From: Henricia sp. BOLD:AAB3569
Lineage: Eukaryota > Echinodermata > Asteroidea > Spinulosida > Echinasteridae
Reading direction: 5' to 3'
Length of the DNA stretch: 64,000 bases
NCBI GenBank assembly: GCA_037783545.1
Contig: JBBELK010000514.1
Coordinates: 62,001-126,000 of the forward strand
Shown: positions 46,608 to 57,920 of the stretch, piece after piece
Numbering within the stretch: position 1 is the stretch's first letter
Layout: every line of letters begins with the position of its first letter
Notes under the pieces: model-generated
Told to the model about the DNA's origin: nothing
What the model saw: only the letters and a program-made list of their open reading frames with translations
Database searches by the model: none
Made by a program: the position numbers and the translations under genes

Positions 46608-49600
46608 GTAAGAAACCACACTTTTTTTCAATCAATTCCTTAACAATAAAGTATTTATAATGCACACTAGCTGCAGAAATAGGTATCACAAAACTTTTGG
46701 GTCCTTTTTTAGCTTAATTGATAAAAAGGAACGTGTTCAGATATTTCCAGAAAATGGATTTTGTTCTAACCTAACAATAATAAAAAAATACATCCCCAAA
46801 CTACTATCCGTGGCAAGAAAACAGGAAATTTGCAACCCCCAATTTGGATGTGGACTAAGATTTGTGTAATTACTGACGATATCCCTGGAAATATACGGAC
46901 TGAGAGCACGAAATTTCAGAATGATGATGAGAACATACGACACATGATATGGTATCAAAATCCGACTACCCGTGGGGAAAATGGGAGGCTAAAAAATGTG
47001 ATCTGGTCACGCTCCTTTAAATTAGGCCCATTATTTTCAAGAGAATGAAATGCGTACAATGCACCGGTTTTCATTAAGGCGCATTTTGAAGACGTTTTAT
47101 AACGAGACTATGATAAATTTCGTCATTTAAGCCCTAAATTAAAGGCACTACTATTATTATTTGACTTTCGCATGTGATCACACCACGTGTTAAAAACAAG
47201 ACAATAGGCATCAATCTGCGTTCTGAGAAATTGCTACAATGGAACCACACCAGTTTTATGAAAAGGAATGTATATACCCTGGCAGTAAAGGCGCTCTTAT
47301 AATTTATGACGTCACTACTAATGCTGTTCATGGCGAATCCTGCATGTTTAGAGTACACTCAAAGTTCTTACTACATAGTATAGTTTTGTCCGGGTTTTGA
47401 TTTTATTTTAGGAAGAAACAACGATCCAGCCATTTGTTACAACTATCGCAACCACAACAGCTCCTGTTACAACTAAACAGATAGGTATGGACGATTTATT
47501 AGACCATGGTGAGCTTGTGTAAGCTTCCAAACGCCAAAACAATTGAAGTACTTCAAATTTTGCCAATTCATTTATCAAAAATGAAGAAAATGTTGTATGG
47601 ACTGGTCACAGAACAAATAAAAATGTTTGACCTTTAGTAGGCCTACCCTTTACGAATTTGGTCCAAGCGTACAACGGGTGTACATCACGTTATGGTATTC
47701 CGATTCGCACCACAACGAAACACATTATGCTATAGATAGGTTTTAGTTGCTTGTGTTCGGACTACCAGTGATACGCTGCATTTTATATTACGTCAGTGTA
47801 TAGCGTACCAGTTTTTATCACAGACGAAAATTAAATTTATTACTCCGTAAACGTTTTGTTCTATTATTTTCCCCCACAAATATATAGGCCTAATAAAAGT
47901 AATTTCCAGACTTATTTTAAAGATATAATATACGGTCCGTGCGTTTTGGGTGTGGCACCTCGAAAAAAAAACAAAAAAAAAAAAACAGTTATTCGCTTTC
48001 AAAGTTATTCGCTTTCAAATATGAGACATCAACGAAAAAAGTCGACCAACGTTTTCTTGTCAACGTTTTCTTGCCAATAATTCAAAGCGTATATTTGCCC
48101 AAGTCTGCCCTCCTGTGCTCGGTCTACAACGCGCAGCGCACGTGCGACCTCCGGACTAGACTTGATGTCAAGTCTGTAACTAGACCGGGTGTTTCGTAAA
48201 CGGCAGCAACGTAGTCGTGAATGGACTGGGAACAAGTCTAATCGGTACTATTCATAACAACGACTGTTGCGTGTGGGGATTATAGGCGTCAGACGGACCA
48301 AATACGACTGTCTAGAGACTTGACCTCAAGTCTACCTCCGGACCGGTGGCCTGTCCAATATGTTTTCTTCTGCTTCCTCTGTTTCGATCTCGGAAAGTCT
48401 TCCGAGACAGAAGAAAATAAATTTGACAGGCCACCAGTCCAGAGGGTGCGCTGCACGCACCACACCACAGACTAAACACGGGAAGTCAGACCTGGGCAAG
48501 TCTAGGCAAGGCATAAAAACCGCGTTTTTCACAGGGTTGCCGATGTCTAAAAAACAAAGTATGATGTTTTGTCGTTAAAAAAAAATTTGTTCGGAGAAAA
48601 AAATCACATTTGCTTAGAACCACGGACAATACATGTATAACTTTAAAGAGAACCCCACAATGTTCGTTCAAGATCTTCATTCATAGGCGTAAAAGACGGG
48701 GAGTGGGGTGGGGGGAGGGTGTGGGGGGCGGGGGGTGCAAGGGGGGCGCAAGGGGGGCCTGGTGCACCCCCACCCCACCCCTACCCCCACCCCCACTTTC
48801 AAAAGTGGGGGTGGAGGGGTTGTTGGGAAAATGTCAATTTGCCCACCCCCCCCCCCACCCCCCCCCCCCCCCCCCCCCCCCCCAGCCCCCACCCCCATAA
48901 AACGCCACGGCAACACCCCCTCTGAGCGACACCAGAGCGACCCGCTGTGCCCGCTGTGCCCCCCGCCCAACCCTCCCCCCACCCCCCCCCCCCCCCCCCC
49001 GCCCCCCCCCCCCCCCCCCCCCCCCCCCCGATGTGGAGCCAAAAATTGTACGAAAATAACGGTCACTGCATGCACACGCTTTGGCTCAAATACAAGGTTT
49101 CCAAACGTCGATGAATCTCGTGGTATCTCGCAAGTTCTCGAGGTCAACTTACACGGTCAAAATAAAAAAAAGCGAATATAGATTTTTCCAGTGACGAATT
49201 GAATCTTTCGGACCGCACATTACATTACGCTTCGTATCAGTTTCGACTATGTATACTTGCTCGATGGCCGTAATAATTTTGTTTATGATTATGTTTCGCT
49301 TCAAACGAATGTTTGTCTTCTTTTTCCCCAAGTCTTCACGCACGTTCACAGTAAATTAACCCCCCAGGCAGGGGGCATCATGAAAACAAATTGATATCGG
49401 GTAGGAAAATGTGCATATGCAGCACGAAATGTGGCAGAGGGCATCCCCCCTACCATTGTTCCCCCACTGTGTCTCAAACATTCAAGGAATTTCCAAGAAA
49501 TTCCTTTCAGTTTTTAGGGGGAGGGGGGTGGGGGTTGGTGCGTTAACAAAATAGAAGAGTGTGTTGAGGTATAGGGGCGTTAGGGGGCAGTCCCCTTGCC

Positions 49601-52600
49601 ACATATCGTGCTGGGTATAAAAAAATTGTCCTTCTATGGTGTCAGACCCACCCACCCAATTTTCTTACGTGAAAAAAAAAACAAATTTGGTTGTTCACAT
49701 CAGTTAGATCCCCCACCCCCCTCGGAAATGTTGACGTGATAAACCAAAAAGTACCCATTTTGAAAGAGACAACCCCCACTCCCCCCACCCCCTCAAAAAA
49801 TCTTACGTAAGAAAATTTGCCCATCTATATGTATACTACATTAAAGACACCACTACACCCCCTCCCTTTCAAATTTTAACATGAAAAAAGTGTTGCTTGT
49901 TGAGTGAGAGCAGCAGTTGGACCTGGAAAACCATTTTCTAAAACCCACCCACCCTCTATTCCCCCAGCCTCCACCCCTCCACCCACTTTCCCCCGCATCC
50001 CCGCCCAAAAAGACATTATAAAAACTGGTGGAATTTGGAAAGGACGATAAGCTAACTCTTCTTAACCAGACTGCACTCGATTCAAAATTACCTTTTACGA
50101 CTGGCTACTAAAGAGCACCTATCAATTGTTTCCCCCTCGGGCCCCTCCCCCTCCCGCACTGCCCCGCCCCTTAGGCGGGGACGTGGTCACCTTTTTTATT
50201 TTAGGGATTTTGTCACATAAATTTGCCCCAGGATAGGGAATTTGTCACTTGTTAATTGACAAGGGGGAGACAATTGACAGGTGCAAGGGGACCATTCTTG
50301 AGATTGCGCTATGGCTAGTGTGGAGGACTGGAAGTGGGGGCCCACAGAAAGGGCCTCTGAAGCAAAAAAGTCTTACATCTGGTACCAACCACCTTCATAA
50401 AATGTCCTTAGTGAAAGAGTTATTTCGGGCCCTCGGTATGTGGGGGGTTGAGGGGGGATCGGAGGGGTACCATTGGGCCACCTGTGCCTTTGGCTTTCAT
50501 GGTTTCCTTCCCATTTTTCATTTTTTTGGGGTTGAATTTTTTTTCAGCAAGGCCTTAGACCCGCCCCCTTTTTTTCAACGAGCTAAAAAAAAATCGTGAG
50601 GCCGTAGACACGCCCCCTCCCCCCACGTGACCCCCGATTTTGTTTTATAAAAACTGGATTTTATTTTGAAATTATTGGCCGACAGACCTACCCACCTCTC
50701 TCCTGATATTAATTTTTTTCTGATGCCCCCTGACCCAGGTTAATAAAGATTCTCCAAGCGGAGAAATTTCAACCCCCGAATCAGTTGAATCAGTCGCCAA
50801 CTGTTGACAGTTTCAAATCCGGTTTGATGAAGATGGACATTGGGGATCTTCTTAGCCGCGCTCACCCCATACAAATTAAATCTCTGCTGCCAGCACTACG
50901 CCTGTGTATTTATAACTCTGTAAAGGGTGTTTACACAGTACGAAACCAGAACCAGAACCAGTTCTATTATAAAATGCCTACATTGTCTCGTCTACGCAAC
51001 GAAGCAGTCGGCAAATTGCATTCTGTAAATCCGATTTAGACGGCACATTTAAAAAATGATTTCGTGTGTCAAGTTGTCACGTCAAGACTCGTGTGTTAAA
51101 TTATCCACGTAATTGTCCCGTTTTCGTTTTGCATCTAAGTGTCATCACGCATCTCCCCCAACTTCGCCTTATCTTCCACCACGCCCGCCCCCCACACACG
51201 CACCCCCACACCTACGCAAAAGGGTTATACGCGCGACTGCGTGTAGTCACAATGGCTTTTAGTTTTACCCTTTTTATGATTTTTTTTTATCAAATTGACG
51301 GGCTGCAGGTAAAAATAAAACGGTGGCGATTAAAAATAGTTCCCTATAAAACGAACTTCCAAATGTATGTAGGCCATATTCTAATAATAAATATACGAAG
51401 ATATCTGCAGACGTTAATAATTTATTTCCACGAGACTTAAAAATCGCATGCAGCACCATGAAAATCACATTAGTCAGATCGATATAATTCATGTACAGAC
51501 TAAATCAACTTGGAGTTTTGAGATTTGATGTTTGGAAATCCTGAACGTGTTCAGTTTGCATCATGTCTTTTAAAATAATTTTGAGGAAAAAAAACTTAAT
51601 TAGTCAAAGACTTATATTTGACTTTCGGAACTTAGGTTTTGTGAAGAACGTTTTACCATTCTCTCAAGAACTCAAAAACCCGACATAGATTTTAACCACT
51701 TGACGCCGGAGGCCTTGTAAACACGCCAAGATTTCTCCATCCGTGTAGCGGAGGACTAGTAAACACGTTTAAGAGAAATTCACTCGCAGTAATTTACAAG
51801 GAAAATGGGCAAAACAGTTTATAACAAAGCGACAATGGGGTGTACAGTGACAGTTCGTCGACATAACAACAATATTTTACCGCGCATCATGGTTAATGAG
51901 TTCAGCTGTTTTCCTTCCTCCATGCTTCAACTAAAAATAAACCCACGCCTACGGACAGCAATGTTTGATGCTGCATCTGCGTAGCTGGAATTTACGCAGG
52001 CTAGTTTAACAACATTCTTCTTTGGATATGTTATGCCCTTTATACCAAGAATCCATAAAAAAGATTAATCCAACTTGCAAATGATACAATAGGACCTAAT
52101 GTACAAAAAAAAAATTCCCCCCTGTGGTTTCACTACAGTGGCGATGCCTTTCAACACCCAGGGACGGAATCCACACACGTTCAGCTACATCCTAGGCCCT
52201 TTTACCACGCCTATCCGAGTGGATTTTGAAGTTAAAACCGTCAATGACGCCTTGATTGCCCTTGCGTCCACCGCAAGAGACAACACCATGTTTGCAGAGA
52301 TAGGTACGTACAGATATATAGAGCCTTTGTATCGCTGTCATCTTGGGTGGGGCCGGGGGAGTGGGGGTGGGGCCGGGGGAGTGGGGGTGGGGCCGGGGGA
52401 GTGGGGGTGGGGCCGGGGGAGTGGGGGTGGGGCCGGGGGAGTGGGGGATGGGGCCGGGGGAGTGGGGGATGGGGTGGGGAGGGGGAGGGGGAGGGGAAAC
52501 AATTAATAGGTGCATTATACTCACGTGATTTTTTTTTGCAGTCATTGGTGGGTGGTCCAACACAAAATCTGTTATTCGCCCGTGTCATTCGGACACATGC

Positions 52601-52837
52601 GACGCCACGCTGGGAGGCACCACGGTACACAACGAAGTAGGTATCGTAAGTTCTACTGAGAGCCGGCCATTTTGGATTGAGTACACTAACTTAAACATGG
52701 TAAGAGTTGGCAAAGGGCGGCAAACCACACCATTCATGTCATGGTATGCGGGTTCGCGTTACCCCTTATATAGTATGGTGTATGTCGGTATATCGTCTTA
52801 TCATGCATCGAACGCAGATTGGGTGTTTTACGTATAG
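46260..52837 (+). CDS. PAN-FAMeT family gene, copy B (complete, 4 exons)
   Basis: Exons 46260-46607, 47412-47484, 52139-52303 and 52542-52837 sum to 882 bases, i.e. 293 residues and TAG, with phases 0, 1, 1 agreeing at every junction. Domains: hydrophobic leader (about residues 1-27), PAN/Apple-like domain (about 45-115, Cys pattern C-x3-C-x5-C-x11-C with LSFNYF), Thr-rich linker (117-140), FAMeT domain (142-293). Known PAN domains bind protein or sugar ligands, and FAMeT domains occur in secreted animal proteins; an extracellular binding protein is inferred, no enzyme activity claimed. Intron 2 is 4.65 kb and repeat-filled. The stop codon is formed at the edge of a transposon (52837-56592), and the nearest AATAAA, 53187, lies inside it. 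Confidence 0.85.
46608..47411 (+). other. Copy B intron 1
   Basis: The first ~360 bases match copy C intron 1 (61757-62450) and the last ~280 match the DNA before the copy A linker exon (20085-20370), so this intron links the three copies. No regulatory site recognised. Confidence 0.7.
47412..47484 (+). CDS. Copy B exon 2: Thr-rich linker
   Basis: 73 bases after TTTTATTTTAG, before GTATGG. Codes EETTIQPFVTTIATTT and APVTTKQI, then one base. Surrounding intron sequence (from 47129) aligns with copy A from 20085. Confidence 0.75.
48335..48445. repeat. 111-bp foldback repeat
   Basis: CCTCCGGACCGGTGGCCTGTC ... TTTTCTTCTG inward pairs with CAGAAGAAAA ... GACAGGCCACCAGTCCAGAGG outward, with a few mismatches; related GACTTGA/TCAAGTC words lie outside it. 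Confidence 0.6.
48690..49030. repeat. G-rich then C-rich low-complexity tract
   Basis: G runs at 48700-48760 and C runs at 48840-49030. It is paralogous in position to 21727-21841, since both are followed by GGAGCCAAAA and ACGGTCACTGCA. Frames up to 157 codons here are Pro- or Gly-runs and are not genes. Confidence 0.85.
50108..50290. repeat. GC-rich inverted-repeat family, copy 3
   Basis: Starts CCTATCAATTGTTTCCCCC and ends GGGGGAGACAATTGACAGG, the same complementary ends as copy 1, around a short core with TTTTGTCAC and GCCCCAGGATAGGG. Confidence 0.65.
52139..52303 (+). CDS. Copy B exon 3: FAMeT domain, first half
   Basis: 165 bases after TTTCACTACAG, before GTACGT; aligned base for base with copy A 22719-22883 with mostly conservative differences (VDFEVKTVNDALIALAST). 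Confidence 0.85.
52345..52515. repeat. G-rich minisatellite in copy B intron 3
   Basis: About seven copies of GGGTGGGGCCGGGGGAGTG, then GGGGAGGGGGAGGGG and AAACAATTAATAGGTGCA, which is the right end of the GC-rich family. Copy A lacks it at this place. Gly- and Pro-rich frames are artefacts. Confidence 0.85.
52542..52837 (+). CDS. Copy B exon 4: FAMeT domain, second half
   Basis: 296 bases after TTTTTTTTGCAG, ending VFYV-TAG. It retains IGGWSNTKSVIRPCH, RPFWIEYT and RVGKG. The final G of the stop codon is the first base of the inserted TIR element. Confidence 0.88.
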
Positions 52838-54515
52838 GTCAGTCGGAATTTCGTCGTCCGTGTAGGACTTTAATACTTAACCAGACCTAAACAAGTTGAG
52901 TCCTTAGTTATTGTTGAAAGTAGAAATCGATGTTAAAAAGAAATTCTGAGGGTCCTTTTCGCGTTTTTGTCGGTTTTTGACGCTGGAATTACTTTGTTTC
53001 CCCGGATTCACAACAAGTGCGTCGCCATTAAACAGGAAATCGATTGTCACTCCGCGACGGACCATACCATTATTTGTGGGGTGCGTGGTTTATAAAAATT
53101 GAAGCACATTGTCAATGTATACATTATGCAACCATCAGAATTGTAGCTCATAACATTTAAAATGTTTTAACATTATGCTGTAGTAGAATAAATTCTTCTA
53201 GTTTCAAAATTTAAATCGTTGATGTGTTTATTTTTCTTGTGCATTTCCTGCTATAAAATCGACCACTCTGATGATTGGCCTTAGGTCTGGGATCCAGGCC
53301 TGTGAAATCTAAATATACGGCATTTTAACGTCATGTCAGAGAGCCAGACTGAAATGTACTTTTCGTGTATGGCGCGGCGCCGGCCGGCCAGCAACAATCA
53401 TGATTTTCATCGATGGATCACGAAAGATTGCTGTGTATATGAGCAACAAATTACTCGTAAAAATAAAGTAAGTAAATGAAGGTAAAAATAGTATAGTAAG
53501 CTTTATGTTGCTAGCGGTCCGTGTTTGCTAATTCGTGGTTTAAGTGGCATAAATTCACAACTGAAAAACACACTCCAGGCACCAGCGCAGTGTACACGGT
53601 ACAGTGAACAAGTGACAGCGACAGTCGTCCCGTTTTAAGACATCTCGACCGGTCGCGGTCGAAAAATTCGAAGAGAATTTGGTGGTTGATCATGGAAAAA
53701 CTATCATGCACGTTCGCGAGTTGAAACTCCATGCACTAAGTCTATGGAGCATGACAAACAAAATTCTAAGTGTTTTCAAAGAAAAACTTGATATTTTCTT
53801 ATCGTGTTTCCAAACCAAATTTTACACTTTCTGGGTCATTTATGATCATGACATTGTTACTTTTATTAGGAAGAATTAGTGGCGAACGTGTACGGTATTT
53901 ATACCGTTCATCATGTCTAACGACCTTTTGCACAAAACATATGAGACTAAGTGACTGTTTCCTCAAAAAAAAAATTTTTCTAACTCAAAAATGTGGGTAT
54001 CTCCATCAAATTTGCACTTACCGATGCTTGAGTCATTTCAAAAAAAGAAAAACATTCTGATCAACTTCTCAACCCTCAGTGCCATTTATTATTAATGTTA
54101 ACTTGTTATTCATTTTCAGTTCAACAGTGATGGGGACAAGGCACCAACCACCAGGTACATTAGGGGTCAGGAAGTGAAGATTTCACTTACCTGAACAGTG
54201 ATTGGATCAAAACTGTCAAGGAGCGAAGACTTCAGATGCAGCACATATTGTCCACACCTGTACCTACATTCGAGGCTCGAGGATAAACAGGATGACATCG
54301 CCGGTGAACCCAAACGTATGAGCAAGCGTCAAATGCCAACCAGGTACAGGTATTCATCAAGTGATCTACAATTGTATTACACTTGTTTTAACGTCTAAAA
54401 TTGTTTTAACGTCTAAAATTGTTTTAACGTCTGTATTCTAAGCATCGATTTTGAAGAATGTAGATATGGATATTAAACAATTTTTTTTAAATTAGTTAAT
54501 TGTTTTTTTTTCCCT

Positions 54516-54720
54516 AGATCATTCTCCCGAAGAGGTGTATTTGGCATTTGGAAGAGAGCAGCCAACCCATATCCACTCATTCCCAATAGGAGATGGACCC
54601 GCGAAGGTGAAAGTCGTTCCCAAATGGCATGAAGGTGATGCCCACCAGCAGCAACTTCAAGACATTATTTACGTGACTGGAACAGCAGCATTACATAAGT
54701 GTTACAGTACAAGTAATTAA
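54516..54720 (+). other. Possible terminal exon within the 3.76-kb element
   Basis: After a polypyrimidine acceptor TTTTTCCCTAG the frame HSPEEVYLAFGREQPTHIHS continues for about 66 codons to TAA, with non-random looking composition (His, Gln, Asp). Upstream, TTTTCAG at about 54120 begins FNSDGDKAPTTR followed by GTACAT, and CCAACCAG|GTACAG at about 54342 is another donor-like site. I do not recognise the product. Confidence 0.25.
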
Positions 54721-55780
54721 TTGTATTTCCTTGTTATCTACACTACTTGACTCGCATTCTTGTCATTCCATTCCCTCATTGTGTGTATTATGCAATCAGT
54801 TCATTTCTCCATTGTATGTGTTGTGCAATCACCTACAGGTACAATACGTTCTAAAGAAATCACTGAATTGTCATAATAATGCTTTGCGGGTTGAAGCTGT
54901 TTAATAAAGTGTTAAATAATTTGGAACATGTTTTATTTCCCCACAATTACAGTCGTAGTAATATGTTGATAAAGAGCCTTGTAGAAATTTAAGCCAATGC
55001 ATGAAAGGTAAAAACAAAATATTCAAAACTTAAAACACCTTCAGTTTGCAGTTTTTTCCACAAAGATACCATATCATGTGATTGTTACCTTGCTTTCAAC
55101 ACTTTTAGTTTTCTTTTTCTTGTCTGCTCGTGAAGTAAAATTTTGGGGCTTTAAAGTAATGAAGACTTTGATGACGACTGACATTGCAAAAGATGAGGAC
55201 AGCAGTGATGGTGCAATGAAGTATTGAAAAAAAAGGGAAAAACTTTCTGAACTCCAGGGGCCAATTTCATGGCGCTATTGGCACGAAACATTACTTAGCA
55301 CATAATTTATATGCTTTATATTGCAAAAGTTGATTGCCTGACAAAATATTGTGATATGTATTTACATGTGCACTGAAATGTTGATACTGTTTTTAAGCAC
55401 AATTTGAAAATACAAATTTAGCTGGTCCCTCATTTTACAAAGTAATTCATTAATAAAATCTGTGCTCGGCAAATTTGTGCTAAACAGCGCCAGGTACAAA
55501 GTTCATGGAGCTGTCCAGTACAGAAATGTGCTCAACACAAAGTTTATTTACTTTTCAAAATTGTTTCCAGCCAAATCTATGTGTGATTTTGTATTACGAT
55601 TGACTTGTATCCAGGTACTTTAACCTCACAAAACGTCCCAAATTGTTTTGTAAATTTTGAGGTTCAGAATGTTTCGATTTACTGATCTTAATTTTCGGTT
55701 TGTGGAAAGATAATCAATTGATCACGTTCAAATGACGTCACTTCCTACAAATCGCCACGTGCATCATAATTTTGAGGGGA

Positions 55781-55900
55781 GAGGCTATAAGCCAGGCACT
55801 CCGTGCATGACGTACATTTCCTTCCATACCATGATGGTTTGTACACGGGCTGTGCACGGGAAAGCTTACGTCATGCACGGAGTGCCTGGCTTATAGCCTC
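55781..55900. repeat. Hairpin with perfect 34-base arms
   Basis: GAGGCTATAAGCCAGGCACT ... CATGACGTA at 55781-55814 pairs perfectly with 55867-55900. It is nested in the 3.76-kb element. Confidence 0.85.
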
Positions 55901-56592
55901 TGCCGAATTTTGAGCGTAGTTTTTTATGACGCGCATCGGCTGCGCCGTATTTCAAACAAATTTCGAGCAACACGCGCGCGTGTTTGGAACATGTTACAGC
56001 GTGTGCGTGCGCGTACTTGATAGCGTTTAATACGCAGTCGCATTTCTTCCTACGAAGATGGCTTTCCCATTCAGTGGCACGTCCGTTCCGATTTTTAGAT
56101 GTGGATCGGAAACCAGTCTAGCGCCGTATTCGAAAGGACGGATCACGTAATATATGGACGGGGGCGGCCGATTTTAGCAGGGATTACACACCACGAACAA
56201 ACGCAACAAATATTAATATTTTCAAACAGGAAGAATTTATTCCTCTCCCAACACGGTTTTAAAACATTCAAATGCAGTTTCAATGGGTATATGATGCATT
56301 TATTGGCGGCGTACTTGAACTTTCATAAACTGCATACCCTACAAATAATGGTACGATCCGTCGCGCAATGACACTCGGGAGCCTTGTCAACTGGGCGCGC
56401 GGCGAAGCACTCATTGTTAATCCGATAAGAAGAAAGTAGTTTAAAGATACAAAACAAGAAAAAACGTAAAAAAGACCCTTACATTTTCTTTTTAACATCG
56501 ATATATGTTTTTACCAATCAATAACGATTCTTACTGTGTAGCTCTGGTTAAGTATTTTGGGTGTTACACGGACGAGGAAATTCCGACTGACC

Positions 56593-57920
56593 TAGTATGA
56601 GGTTTCGTTCGAAATGTCGCCATACTCTTGCACCGCCACCATATTGGCTACTCGATAATGCACGTTTCTATCGTAGTAGACTCGATAACTAGTCTAGTGT
56701 CAGTTACATTGCCAACTTTTATGAGGGTGAATTCACACTAATAGCCTTTTCACGCGTAAATGCGACGCGCATCGCTTTGAGAAAGAGCGGTTTGGGGAGG
56801 GGGAGATTTGGAGTGAAATGAGGCACTGAAAATTACAGAATCATCTTGGGCGAAAGGTGTTTCTTGTGATTCTGTGATTTTTCAATGCATCATGTCACTC
56901 AAAATCCCCTTCAGACCGGTTTTTCTCAAGTGACGCACGTGGCACTTACGTGCGAAAAATGTAAGACTCAGTGTGAATCCACCCTGTAAAAAAAGTGCTG
57001 TAGAGGGAGTTTGAGATGAAACGACGCACTGCAAACCCCACTTATTTTCTTTTTTTTTCTTTTTTTTCTTTTCTTTAAGATTCGGCCACATGCAGGCCAC
57101 AATAAAAAAGAAAAGTCACACGTTTTGTCCTTCAAAAATTCCGCTGAGTAAACATTAAAGCATCCCCATTCAAAGTGTTTTTTGACATAATATGGACCTC
57201 ATTCACGCGGTGGCCATTTTCAATCGTGTTCCCTGAATCACAACCATGAAAATAAACTGGCAAGTTGAAAGGTGCCGGACTACTCCGAAACGCATATGCA
57301 TGGCAAGCCTCGCTCCAAAACAATATGGTACCTTTCCAATCAGCAGCTTATATATTACTAAACTGATTCATGTACACGATTTAAAATGCATGGCTTGCTC
57401 TTAAAAAGGATGTTTAGGGACGTTGTAACATGCAAGGCGTATACACGCACAACGGTTGTATTTATACCTTAATTTTTATTTTCGTCTCGTACAAGTATCA
57501 TTGCACAAATCTTAATGGGTATATTTATTATGTGAATATAAATGTCTTATACTTGGGCTTTTGTCTTTGTCATCGAAATTGCTATCCAAATGATGTAAAG
57601 AATGTGTTTTAAAATAGTAACATTAATGATTTATTGCGTGTGCTGTTACAAGGAAAATACATGTTATAGGCATACGGGAAACCGTTCAGCTGAGATTAAG
57701 AAATTATAATAATTCCTCTTGGTATTTTCTACCTTCTAACTTTATTTTTATCATCAAACCTTTACACCGTAATACCTCATAGGTATATTAAATTCTTATT
57801 AACCATACGACACGTTAGTTATTTTAAGACGTGGCGGCTACGTACTACCGATCTTCTTATTTTTGTTCGTATCTGGAATACATAGACTGAAAACCAGTCC
57901 AGGATCAAATAGTCGTGAAC
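56593..57920. other. Displaced native 3' flank of copy B
   Basis: Aligns with 24381-25760 (copy A 3' flank) with substitutions and small gaps. It holds no gene; the copy B poly(A) region of the ancestral gene would have been here. Confidence 0.75.

Larger units (their letters stand above)
47485..52138 (+). other. Copy B intron 2, repeat-filled
   Basis: Aligns in patches with copy A intron 2 (20429-22718): near 47760, 49030-49100, 51060-51430 and 51960-52138. Extra DNA in B includes a foldback at 48335-48445, G/C-rich tracts and a block at about 49350-51040 with a GC-rich family copy. Long Gly/Pro-rich frames here are low-complexity artefacts. Confidence 0.65.
52837..56592. mobile_element. 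3.76-kb TIR element inserted at the copy B stop codon
   Basis: Left end GGTCAGTCGGAATTTCGTCG and right end (complement) GGTCAGTCGGAATTTCCTCG extend as imperfect ~50-base TIRs, both reaching ATACTTAACCAGA. A TA dinucleotide flanks each side (52835-52836, 56593-56594). Sequence after the right TIR (GTATGAGGTTTCGTTCG) resumes the alignment with the copy A 3' flank, proving insertion after the A/B split or loss from A. No transposase domain is recognised. It contains exon-like stretches near 54116-54720 and a hairpin at 55781-55900. Confidence 0.85.

Noticed and set aside
48677-49181. Open frames of 156-157 codons on both strands
   Set aside because: They are almost pure Gly or Pro because they read poly-G/poly-C tracts. 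Both strands are open at once, and the paralogous place in copy A has an unrelated tract length.
52099-52640. Gly- and Pro-rich frames of 97-135 codons
   Set aside because: They read a 19-base G-rich minisatellite. Only the segment 52139-52303 is coding, and it is already assigned as an exon.
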